The notes under the pieces are model-generated. The model saw nothing but the letters and a program-made list of their open reading frames with translations, was not told the origin of the DNA and did not search any database. From Phycisphaeraceae bacterium (GTDB taxonomy: Bacteria; Planctomycetota; Phycisphaerae; Phycisphaerales; Phycisphaeraceae): a stretch of 9,950 nt of DNA. Made by a program: the position numbers and the translations under genes. The DNA lies in contig JADZET010000053.1 of NCBI GenBank assembly GCA_020850375.1, positions 1 through 9,950 of the forward strand, in the 5' to 3' direction. Of this stretch, positions 1 to 5,383 are shown piece after piece; position 1 is the first letter of the stretch, and every line of letters begins with the position of its first letter.

Positions 1-147
1 CGCTGCCGCCGAGGCGACAACGGGGCGGAGGGGAGAAAGCTCTTTCTTAAACTCCACCGTCGGCCGTTCCGGGCTCCGCTCACCACTTTTTTGTAGCGCG
101 ACGGTATTAGGATGTCAAGATAGGCTAACGACGAGGCTCTGACAATT
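1..147. other. Intergenic region left of the ROK kinase
   Basis: This stretch lies downstream of the ROK kinase stop codon and is AT-richer than the rest of the window: bases 121-180 are about 38% GC by hand count, against 60-70% in most genes here. I find no convincing coding region. On the minus strand a GTG at 55-57 opens a short frame that runs off the left edge, but it has no Shine-Dalgarno and no recognisable protein. The main content is promoter-like sequence on the minus strand, listed separately. A short inverted repeat (AGAAAG/CTTTCT, around 35-48) has too small a loop to be called a terminator. Confidence 0.5.
90..118 (-). promoter_or_regulatory. Sigma70-type promoter reading off the left edge
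   Basis: On the minus strand a perfect -35 hexamer TTGACA (118-113) is followed after exactly 17 bases by TACAAA (95-90), which matches the -10 consensus at 4 of 6 positions. A second candidate, TTGTCA (145-140), 17 bases, TATCTT (122-117), overlaps it just upstream. Transcription would begin near base 83 and run left, away from the ROK gene, into a gene or RNA outside this window. This is a motif match only, although the exact hexamer with optimal spacing stands out in GC-rich DNA. Confidence 0.5.
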
Positions 148-1131
148 TTAAACTAAAATCGATAACTCAGTCAAGCGATTTCGTGCCACCCCTGCGGCAC
201 CCACGACGCCGGCATCGTCTAATAGCTTGCCCGGCAATATTTTGCATTCTGTTAGCTCCCTGGGGTGAACGCAATCCGAGAAAGCGGATTTTATCCACTT
301 CACGTAGGGTTCGCCCAGGGCCTCCACCAATCCTCCTCCCAGCACGACGCAAGGTAAGCTAAGCATTGTCACCATGTTAGCGATGACGATCCCGACATAG
401 CCGGCGGAATGCCTAACGACCTCCGTGACCAGTTCGTCCTTCTCCCTTAGGGCTTCGGCCAGGACTTTGGACCGAACCCGCTCCAGATCCCCATCCACAA
501 GCTCCGAAACGATCGTCTTGTGGTTGGACAGGATCAGCTCGCGGATCAAGTTTACCACCGATGTGCGAGAAGCAAAGTTCTCGAGCGTGCGACGGCCAAG
601 AATTCCGTCGGGCATCAAGATGGTCTGGCCGATCTCACCGGCGGTCATCATCGGGCCGCGGTAGAGGCGGCCGCCTAACACAAGCCCCCCGCCGATGCCG
701 GTGCCGATGAAGACGCCCAGGACGTCCTGCTGGCCCTTGGCGGCGCCGGCGATCACCTCGCCCCAGGTGCCGACGTTCACGTCGTTGTCGACGACGACCG
801 GGCGTTTGAACTCGCTCTTGAGCGAGTCGCCGAGGGGGAATCGGTCCCAGCAGAGGTTGACGGCGTTGGTCACCACCCCGGTCTCGATATTGCACGTTCC
901 GGGGGCGCCGATGCCGATGCCGACGACCTGGTCCCAGCTGACGTTTTCCTGGTCGAGCAGGTCAGCGATGACGCGGACGATGCGCTTGAACACGCCGTCC
1001 TTGCCGGCCTCGGCCCTGGTCTTGATCTTGGCGCGGCCGACGACCTGGTGGTTGGCGGTAACCAGCCCCGCCTGGATGTTGGTGCCGCCGAGGTCGACGC
1101 CGACGATCAGATTCTCGTTGGACTTGCCCAT
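148..1131 (-). CDS. ROK-family sugar kinase (glucokinase-like), zinc motif degenerate
   Basis: Probably phosphorylates a hexose such as glucose with ATP in the cytoplasm, the usual role of ROK kinases. The 327 residues match the family length. The N-terminal phosphate-binding motif GVDLGGTN is at 11-18, followed by GIGIGAPG (71-78), VDNDVN (114-119, with D117 at the catalytic-base position), GTGIGGG (143-149) and a C-terminal GGG segment. There is no N-terminal helix-turn-helix, so it is a kinase rather than a ROK repressor. The start is firm: GGAGG (1136-1140) sits four bases before the ATG, the clearest Shine-Dalgarno in the window. The ROK signature GHxx...CxCGxxGCxE is not intact: at 165-190 the His is Gln (AGEIGQ) and the cysteines are absent (GRRTLENFASRT). 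The half coding the C-terminus is less GC-rich than the rest. Substrate cannot be assigned from sequence. Confidence 0.88.
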   Translation of the reverse strand: MGKSNENLIVGVDLGGTNIQAGLVTANHQVVGRAKIKTRAEAGKDGVFKRIVRVIADLLDQENVSWDQVVGIGIGAPGTCNIETGVVTNAVNLCWDRFPLGDSLKSEFKRPVVVDNDVNVGTWGEVIAGAAKGQQDVLGVFIGTGIGGGLVLGGRLYRGPMMTAGEIGQTILMPDGILGRRTLENFASRTSVVNLIRELILSNHKTIVSELVDGDLERVRSKVLAEALREKDELVTEVVRHSAGYVGIVIANMVTMLSLPCVVLGGGLVEALGEPYVKWIKSAFSDCVHPRELTECKILPGKLLDDAGVVGAAGVARNRLTELSILV

Positions 1132-1135
1132 GCTT

Positions 1136-1140
1136 CCTCC
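1136..1140 (-). promoter_or_regulatory. Strong ribosome binding site of the ROK kinase
   Basis: On the minus strand GGAGG is followed by AAGC and then the ATG at 1131. It fixes the start codon. The four-base spacing is a little tight. Most other genes here lack so good a match. Confidence 0.7.
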
Positions 1141-1147
1141 ATGAAGT

Positions 1148-1239
1148 TCAGCCCACCCGTCTGTGGGGCACGCGTCCTGCGTGCCTCTGAACGATCGGTC
1201 AGCCCACCGTAAGGCACGCAGGATGGTGCCCTACGGTCA
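1148..1239. repeat. Two related hairpin units between gatA and the ROK kinase
   Basis: Each unit begins on the plus strand with the 10-mer TCAGCCCACC (1148-1157 and 1199-1208). Unit 1 then holds a perfect 7-bp hairpin, GGCACGC/GCGTGCC with a 5-base loop (1167-1185). Unit 2 holds a longer imperfect hairpin, ACCGTA and GGCAC pairing with GTGCC and TACGGT (1206-1237) around an 8-base loop with one A/C mismatch, ending within the gatA stop codon. The cores are related but inverted with respect to the shared 10-mer. Neither hairpin is followed by a T run on the minus strand, so intrinsic termination after gatA is possible but not shown. They could equally be an interspersed palindromic repeat family. 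Confidence 0.6.
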
Positions 1240-2748
1240 GAGTGCCGGTCGCTGTCGATAATAGCCTGTCGCCTGCTCATAGAGGCGGGCGACGCGCAAG
1301 AGTCTGGTTTCCTCGTAGGCCGGGCCGATGAACTGCAGACCGATCGGGAGCCCCCCAGGCGGTGCGTTCACGGCGGAGGTGAATCCCGCGGGCATGCTCA
1401 CGGCGGGCAGGCCGGTCAGGCTGGCGTTGACGGTGTAGACGTCGTTGAGGTACATCGCCAGGGGGTCGTCGGCCTTGTCGCCGATCTTGAAGGCCGGGCC
1501 GGTGGTCGTCGGGCACATCAGGACGTCGACCTTGGCGAAGGCGGCGTCGAAGTCGTTCTTGATCAGCCGGCGGACCTTGAGGGCTCGCAGGTAATAGGCG
1601 TCGTAATAGCCGCTCGAGAGGGCGTAGGCGCCGAGCATGATCCGCCGCTGCACTTCCTGTCCGAAGCCCTCGGCGCGGCTGGCGGCGTAGAGGTCGAGTA
1701 GGTCCGTGGCGTCCTTGGCGCGGCGGCCGTAGTGGACGCCGTCGTAGCGGGCGAGGTTGCTCGAGGCCTCGGCGGTGGCGACGAGGTAATAGGTCGGGAT
1801 GCCGTAGGCGGTGTGGGGCAGGTCGATCTCGACGATCTGGGCGCCCAGGCCGCGGAAGACCTGCTCGGCCTTGCGGACAGCTTCATTCACGGCCGGGTCG
1901 TTCTGGTCAGAGACGTACTGCTTGCCCAGTCCGATTCGCAGGGGACCCGCTCCGGAACCCCCGGAACCCCCGGAAGCCCCGGAAATCCAGGAAGCATTCC
2001 CGAGCTCGGCCAGATAGTCGGGGACGGGCAGGTCGGCGCTCGTCGAGTCCAGCTCGTCGTGGCCGGCCATGACGGCGAGCAGCAGGGCCGCGTCGTCGAC
2101 GGTCAGGGTGAATGGGCCGATCTGGTCGAGGCTGCTGGCGAAGGCGACCAGTCCCCAGCGGCTGATCCGGCCGTAGGTGGGCTTGAGGCCGACGATGCCG
2201 CAGTAGGCGGCGGGCTGGCGGATCGAGCCGCCGGTGTCCGAGCCGAGCGAGCCGGCGCACAGGCCGGCCGCCATGGCCGCGGCTGAACCACCGGAGGAGC
2301 CGCCGGGCACGCGCGACTTGTCCCAGGGATTCTTGGTCACGCCGAAGGCGGAGTTCTCGGTCGACGAGCCCATGGCGAACTCGTCCATGTTCGTCTTGCC
2401 CAGGATCACCGCGCCGGCCTGCTCGAGCTTCTTGACGGCGGTGGCGGTGAAGGGCGAGCGGTAGTGCTCGAGCATCTTCGAGCCGCACGTCGTGGCGCCG
2501 AAGTCGGTGCAGAGCACGTCCTTGAGGGCGATCGGGACGCCGGCGAGGGGCTTGCCACGGAAGGCGCCGGCGTCGACGGCCTTGGCTTTCTCCAGCGCCC
2601 GGTCGGCGAGGACGGCGTGGTAGCAGTGGAGCTCGGGGTCGAGCTTTTCGATGCGATCCAGATAGGCCCGGGCGGCCTCGAAGGCCGAGGTCTGCCCGCC
2701 GGCGATGGCGTCGCGGAGTTCCAGGAGCGTCAGTTGCGTCAGGTCCAT
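1237..2748 (-). CDS. gatA: Asp/Glu-tRNA(Asn/Gln) amidotransferase subunit A
   Basis: The amidase subunit of GatCAB releases ammonia from glutamine (or asparagine); GatB uses it to convert mischarged Glu-tRNA(Gln) or Asp-tRNA(Asn) to the correct aminoacyl-tRNA. The amidase-signature Lys-cisSer-Ser triad is visible: K76 in ALKDV, S151 in PGGSSGGS and S175 in DTGGSIRQP, with the same spacing as in known GatA proteins. The segment [14 protein letters not shown] (187-200) is also typical. At 503 residues it is slightly longer than many GatA proteins because of a Gly/Ser linker at about 254-268, between the two halves of the core, encoded by a 9-base tandem repeat. It follows gatC on the same strand. 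The start chosen (MDLTQL) has no Shine-Dalgarno; its leader is a C-rich tract that appears to be an insertion (see findings). Confidence 0.96.
   Translation of the reverse strand: MDLTQLTLLELRDAIAGGQTSAFEAARAYLDRIEKLDPELHCYHAVLADRALEKAKAVDAGAFRGKPLAGVPIALKDVLCTDFGATTCGSKMLEHYRSPFTATAVKKLEQAGAVILGKTNMDEFAMGSSTENSAFGVTKNPWDKSRVPGGSSGGSAAAMAAGLCAGSLGSDTGGSIRQPAAYCGIVGLKPTYGRISRWGLVAFASSLDQIGPFTLTVDDAALLLAVMAGHDELDSTSADLPVPDYLAELGNASWISGASGGSGGSGAGPLRIGLGKQYVSDQNDPAVNEAVRKAEQVFRGLGAQIVEIDLPHTAYGIPTYYLVATAEASSNLARYDGVHYGRRAKDATDLLDLYAASRAEGFGQEVQRRIMLGAYALSSGYYDAYYLRALKVRRLIKNDFDAAFAKVDVLMCPTTTGPAFKIGDKADDPLAMYLNDVYTVNASLTGLPAVSMPAGFTSAVNAPPGGLPIGLQFIGPAYEETRLLRVARLYEQATGYYRQRPAL
1950..1994. repeat. 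Five-copy 9-base tandem repeat inside gatA
   Basis: Plus-strand units are CTCCGGAAC, CCCCGGAAC, CCCCGGAAG, CCCCGGAAA and TCCAGGAAG, decaying rightwards. On the coding strand each unit adds one Ser-x-x triplet, giving the segment [15 protein letters not shown] in GatA. Because the unit length is divisible by three, copy-number changes keep the frame. It lies between the segment ending DYLAELG and the one starting PLRIGLG, probably a surface loop, away from the catalytic triad. Confidence 0.85.
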
Positions 2749-2795
2749 GGGGAAGGGGTTGGGGGTTGGGGATTAGGGGTTAGGGAAAGGTCCAT
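2739..2795 (-). other. Out-of-frame upstream ORF overlapping the gatA start
   Basis: An ATG at 2795, six bases after the gatC stop codon, opens an 18-codon frame (starting MDLSLTPNP, ending SPWT) that stops at 2739, past the annotated gatA ATG at 2748. Its first residues mimic the MDL of GatA because the start region is duplicated. It is in a different frame from gatA. It is most likely a by-product of the duplication rather than a functional peptide, but ribosomes coming from gatC could initiate here and lower or couple GatA synthesis. Confidence 0.4.
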
Positions 2796-2797
2796 GG
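2741..2797. repeat. 10-base direct repeat flanking a telomere-like G-rich tract
   Basis: AGGTCCATGG occurs at 2741-2750 and again at 2788-2797. The 37 bases between are G-rich on the plus strand, built of GGGGTTG, GGGATTA and GGGGTTA heptads. The left copy contains the gatA start codon. Deleting one copy plus the tract (47 bases) would place the gatA ATG six bases after the gatC stop, a normal operon spacing. That supports an insertion with duplication. Confidence 0.8.
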
Positions 2798-2801
2798 AAG
2801 A

Positions 2802-3116
2802 TCAGGCGCCCGAGCCCTCGCCCAGGACCTTAATGACCTTGAAGAACGGCGGCTCGGCGTCGGGGGCGTTGGCCAGGACGGCGTCGTTGGGCAGGCCGGG
2901 CTGGGGCTCGTCGGGACGCAGGACGTTGGACATGTCCAGGGCGTGGGCCATGGGCTCGACGTTGCTGACGTCGAGCTCGTTGAGCTTCGAGACGTAGGTC
3001 AGGATGGCCGAGAGCTGCTGGGCGTGGTGGTGAATCTGCTCGTCGGTGAGCTTGAGCCGGGCGAGCTGGGCGACGTGGCGGACCTCGGCGTCGGTGATTC
3101 GGTGCGACATGGCCAT
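2802..3116 (-). CDS. gatC: Asp/Glu-tRNA(Asn/Gln) amidotransferase subunit C
   Basis: The small GatC subunit wraps around the GatA-GatB interface and stabilises the GatCAB complex; it has no catalytic residues of its own. The 104 residues fit the family, and the hallmark order is present: ITDAEVRHVAQLARLKLT (about 7-24), a helix with LSAILTYVSKLNELD (about 35-49), VEPMAHAL (53-60), LRPDEP (65-70), and the C-terminal PPFFKVIKVL. It is transcribed first, followed by gatA; gatB is not adjacent and must be elsewhere. Two ATG codons compete for the start, at 3116 and 3110 (MAMSHR); neither has a clear Shine-Dalgarno. The gene is divergent from queF with 72 bases between start codons, which must hold the promoters of both. 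Confidence 0.94.
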   Translation of the reverse strand: MAMSHRITDAEVRHVAQLARLKLTDEQIHHHAQQLSAILTYVSKLNELDVSNVEPMAHALDMSNVLRPDEPQPGLPNDAVLANAPDAEPPFFKVIKVLGEGSGA

Positions 3117-3176
3117 AGATTACCACGACGCGAACCGCCGGGGATGAGGGAGGTATCATGGGCCGAGCCAAAAAAC

Positions 3177-3181
3177 GGGAG
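3177..3181 (+). promoter_or_regulatory. Ribosome binding site of queF
   Basis: GGGAG lies seven bases before the ATG at 3189. It selects this start over upstream in-frame codons, which would extend the protein antisense into gatC. Confidence 0.6.
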
Positions 3182-3188
3182 ATCGGCC

Positions 3189-3548
3189 ATGGCCCAGGCG
3201 GACCTGCTTGAATGCTTCGACAACCCCAACCCGGGACGGCCGTACGTGATCGAGCACGTCTCGGAGGAGTTCACCAGCGTCTGCCCAAAAACCGGGCACC
3301 CGGACTTCGGGTCGGTGACGCTACGGTATGGGCCGGACCGGCTCTGCGTCGAGCTCAAGAGCCTCAAGCTCTACTACCAGAGCTTCCGCAACGAGGGGAT
3401 CTTCTATGAGGCGGTGACGAACAAGATCGCCGACGACCTGGCGAAGGTGATGCGGCCGCGGTGGATGGTCGTGCGGACGGACTGGAAGGGCCGGGGGGGC
3501 ATCCGGTCGACGATCGAGGTGAGGGTGGGCGAGGCGCCGGGGCGATGA
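3189..3548 (+). CDS. queF: NADPH-dependent preQ0 reductase (7-cyano-7-deazaguanine reductase), short type
   Basis: Reduces the nitrile of preQ0 to the aminomethyl group of preQ1 with NADPH, a late step of queuosine synthesis for tRNA anticodon position 34. The 119-residue protein is the single-domain (YkvM-type) form of the tunnelling-fold family. Catalytic C32 lies in TSVCPKTGHPDF with D39 seven residues later, matching the Cys55/Asp62 spacing of the Bacillus enzyme. The QueF motif ELKSLKLYYQSFRNEG (55-70) carries the NADPH-binding signature. E74 matches the substrate-binding Glu. The residue before it is Tyr (FYE) where the Bacillus protein has His (FHE). No other queuosine genes are nearby, so the pathway is dispersed. 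It is preceded by a good ribosome binding site and divergent from gatC. Confidence 0.93.
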   Translation: MAQADLLECFDNPNPGRPYVIEHVSEEFTSVCPKTGHPDFGSVTLRYGPDRLCVELKSLKLYYQSFRNEGIFYEAVTNKIADDLAKVMRPRWMVVRTDWKGRGGIRSTIEVRVGEAPGR

Positions 3549-3825
3549 GGTTGGGGCTGCTCGCAAGCGACAAGGCTCGATACGTCCGCCGCGAGGCAAC
3601 CCGGCGGGGTGTGAAGGAACTGATTCACGGGATCTTGTTGCCCTGAATCACGCACGTTGCTTGAGCCCAAGAGGAAAATAGCCGTTGATGTCTGAATCGA
3701 GGCTTTTCGGTTATCACCCCGACGGCCTGCGGATGAATTAACTCCTTGCTATTCTGTGGGTCTGCACACAGGGGCGGGATGGGGTCGGGGATAGACCTTA
3801 ATCCTGTCCTGATGAGGTCGAGCAC
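3549..3825. other. Intergenic region between queF and sucD
   Basis: These 277 bases include an AT-richer section (about 3640-3760), as expected for a promoter region, but I find no -35/-10 pair at good spacing. A 33-codon frame overlapping the queF stop (ATGA at 3545-3548) ends at 3646; it is rich in Arg and unlike a known protein, so I do not call it. The last 45 bases before sucD are G-rich then carry its ribosome binding site. I recognise no riboswitch or RNA gene. Confidence 0.5.
3814..3818 (+). promoter_or_regulatory. Ribosome binding site of sucD
   Basis: GAGGT is seven bases upstream of the ATG at 3826. This supports the chosen start, which also coincides with the family's usual N-terminus ([10 protein letters not shown]). 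Confidence 0.6.
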
Positions 3826-4743
3826 ATGAGCATTCTCGTTGACGGCAACACCAAGGTGATCTGCCAGGGCATCACGGGCACGGCCGGTTCGTTCCACACC
3901 AAGGCCTGCCTGGAGTACGGGACAAAGATCGTCGGCGGCGTGGTGCCGAACAAGGGCGGGACGAAGGACGCCAACGGCGTGCCGGTGTTCAACACCTGCT
4001 ACGAGGCGGTCAAGGCCACCGACGCGGACGCGACGATGATCTTCGTGCCCCCCGCGTTCGCGGCCGACGCGATCCTCGAGGCGGCCGACGCGGGCATCGG
4101 CCTGATCGTCTGCATCACCGAGGGCGTGCCGGTGCTGGACATGATGCGTGTCCGCCGGGCGCTGGCGCTCGGGGCGGGCAAGGGGCCGCGGCTGATCGGG
4201 CCGAACTGCCCGGGCGTGATCACCCCTGGCCCCAAGGGCAAGGGGTGCAAGATCGGCATCATGCCCGGCTACATCCACAAGCCGGCTGACAAGGCCGAGA
4301 GCAAGAAGGCCGTGGGCATCATCAGCCGGTCGGGCACACTGACCTACGAGGCGGTCTGGCAGACGTCGAACCTGGGGATCGGGCAGACGACTTGCGTGGG
4401 CATCGGGGGCGACCCGGTGCGGGGGCTGAGCTTCGTCGACTGCCTGGTGCTGTTCAACGCCGACCCGCAGACCGACGGGATCATCCTGATCGGCGAGATC
4501 GGCGGCAGCGACGAGGAGAAGGCGGCGGAGTTCGTCAAGGCCCACGTGCGAAAGCCGGTGACGGCCTTCATCGCCGGTCGGTCGGCCCCTCCCGGACGGC
4601 GGATGGGGCACGCGGGGGCGATCATCTCCGGCGGCGAGGGCGGGGCGGAGGCCAAGCTCAAGTGCCTCCAAGAGGCCGGCTGCTACATCGCGCAGAGCCC
4701 GGGCGACATCGGCTCGACGATGGCCAAGGCGATGGGGCTGTGA
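3826..4743 (+). CDS. sucD: Succinyl-CoA synthetase alpha subunit
   Basis: With the beta subunit SucC it interconverts succinyl-CoA and succinate, coupled to nucleoside triphosphate formation in the citric acid cycle. The N-terminal CoA-binding Rossmann domain shows [11 protein letters not shown] (15-25) and GGVVPNKGG (37-45); [12 protein letters not shown] (124-135) follows. The phosphorylated active-site histidine is H262 in [13 protein letters not shown]. Total length is 305, slightly above the roughly 290 of the E. coli protein, with extra residues around 112-122 and 146-160 ([15 protein letters not shown]). The usual partner sucC is not upstream: the preceding gene is queF, 277 bases away, and the next gene is convergent. 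The gene is therefore probably transcribed alone. Confidence 0.95.
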   Translation: MSILVDGNTKVICQGITGTAGSFHTKACLEYGTKIVGGVVPNKGGTKDANGVPVFNTCYEAVKATDADATMIFVPPAFAADAILEAADAGIGLIVCITEGVPVLDMMRVRRALALGAGKGPRLIGPNCPGVITPGPKGKGCKIGIMPGYIHKPADKAESKKAVGIISRSGTLTYEAVWQTSNLGIGQTTCVGIGGDPVRGLSFVDCLVLFNADPQTDGIILIGEIGGSDEEKAAEFVKAHVRKPVTAFIAGRSAPPGRRMGHAGAIISGGEGGAEAKLKCLQEAGCYIAQSPGDIGSTMAKAMGL

Positions 4744-4784
4744 GGGAGGGATTGGGGGTTAGGGATTAGGGGTTGGGGTTGGGG
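4744..4784. repeat. Telomere-like G-rich tract after sucD
   Basis: Immediately after the sucD stop codon the plus strand carries degenerate heptads (GGGGTTA, GGGATTA, GGGGTTG, GGGGTTG). It shares GGGATTAGGGGTT with the tract between gatC and gatA. Several runs of three or more G allow a G-quadruplex on the plus strand or in the sucD 3' RNA. No flanking direct repeat was seen here. Confidence 0.65.
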
Positions 4785-4802
4785 ATCGTTTCCGTCCGAG
4801 CG

Positions 4803-4847
4803 GGGCACTGTGTGCCCAGGGCTCCGGGGGCGGGCTCGCAGAGCCCG
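4803..4847. terminator. Two perfect hairpins between convergent sucD and gluconate kinase genes
   Basis: GGGCAC/GTGCCC with a TGT loop (4803-4817) and CGGGCTC/GAGCCCG with a GCA loop (4831-4847) lie in the gap where sucD and the gluconate kinase gene end tail to tail. The position suits a bidirectional transcription stop. Neither stem is followed by a T run on either strand, so a Rho-independent terminator is only one reading; an interspersed palindrome is another. Confidence 0.45.
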
Positions 4848-4876
4848 GCTGGGATGATCGGTTACGGCGCAGCAGG

Positions 4877-5368
4877 TTAGATTTCAAGGGCGTTGCGAAG
4901 TGACGCGACCAGGGCGTCGAGCGGCGGTGTCACGTCGATGTCGATGGCCTCGTCGGCGGTCGGCGGCTCGAGGGCGGCGAGCTGGCTGGCGAGCATGTCG
5001 GCCTTCATGAAGTGGCCCCGGCGGGCTTCGAGTCGCTGGCGCAGGACGTGCTCGGGGGCGTGGAGATAGATCAGGCGGATGTCGGCGCGAGCCAGTCCGA
5101 GCCGCTGGCGGTAGGCGCGTTTGAGTGCGGAGCAGGTGACGATCAGGGACTGGTGATGGGCCTGGGCCTCGTCGATGCGGCGGCGCAGGGCGTCGAGCCA
5201 GGGCCAGCGGTCGTCGTCGGTCAGGGGCGTGCCGGAGGCCATCTTGCGGATATTGGCCGGGGGGTGGAAGGAGTCGCCCTCGACCAACGGCCAGCCCAGG
5301 GCGGAGGAGAGTTTCTCGCCCACCGCGCTCTTGCCCGAGCCGCTGACGCCCATGAGCAGCAGGATCAT
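4877..5368 (-). CDS. gntK: Gluconate kinase (gluconokinase, GntK family)
   Basis: Phosphorylates D-gluconate to 6-phosphogluconate with ATP, feeding the pentose phosphate or Entner-Doudoroff route. At 163 residues it is near the usual length of the P-loop gluconokinases. The Walker A motif is GVSGSGKS (7-14). It is followed by the family marks EGDSFHPPANIRKM (30-43, substrate-binding region), GTPLTDDDRWPWL (46-58), CSALKRAYRQRL (79-90) and the GHFM segment (118-121). The ATG lies 15 bases after the stop codon of the upstream PIN/TRAM gene on the same strand, and a G-rich run just upstream could serve as a weak ribosome binding site, so the two are probably cotranscribed. No gluconate permease or regulator is nearby. 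A shikimate kinase or other small P-loop kinase is less likely given the specific motifs. Confidence 0.92.
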   Translation of the reverse strand: MILLLMGVSGSGKSAVGEKLSSALGWPLVEGDSFHPPANIRKMASGTPLTDDDRWPWLDALRRRIDEAQAHHQSLIVTCSALKRAYRQRLGLARADIRLIYLHAPEHVLRQRLEARRGHFMKADMLASQLAALEPPTADEAIDIDVTPPLDALVASLRNALEI

Positions 5369-5383
5369 GATCGCCCCCGCGGG

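Noticed and set aside
55..57. GTG start of a leftward gene downstream of the promoter at 90-118
   Set aside because: Only 19 codons are visible, with no Shine-Dalgarno or family match; the promoter could equally serve an RNA gene.
2751..2787. True telomere or replicon end
   Set aside because: The heptads are degenerate, only about five units long, and lie between two coding genes of one operon, so a chromosome end is excluded.
3545..3646. 33-codon frame overlapping the queF stop by ATGA
   Set aside because: The overlap suggests coupling, but the peptide is short, Arg-rich, unlike any family I know, and has no ribosome binding site of its own. It could be tested by conservation.
3625..4671. 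348-codon minus-strand frame opposite sucD
   Set aside because: Antisense shadow of a confident sucD; its composition (Arg, Asp, His, Ala, Pro repeats) is that of reversed high-GC codons.
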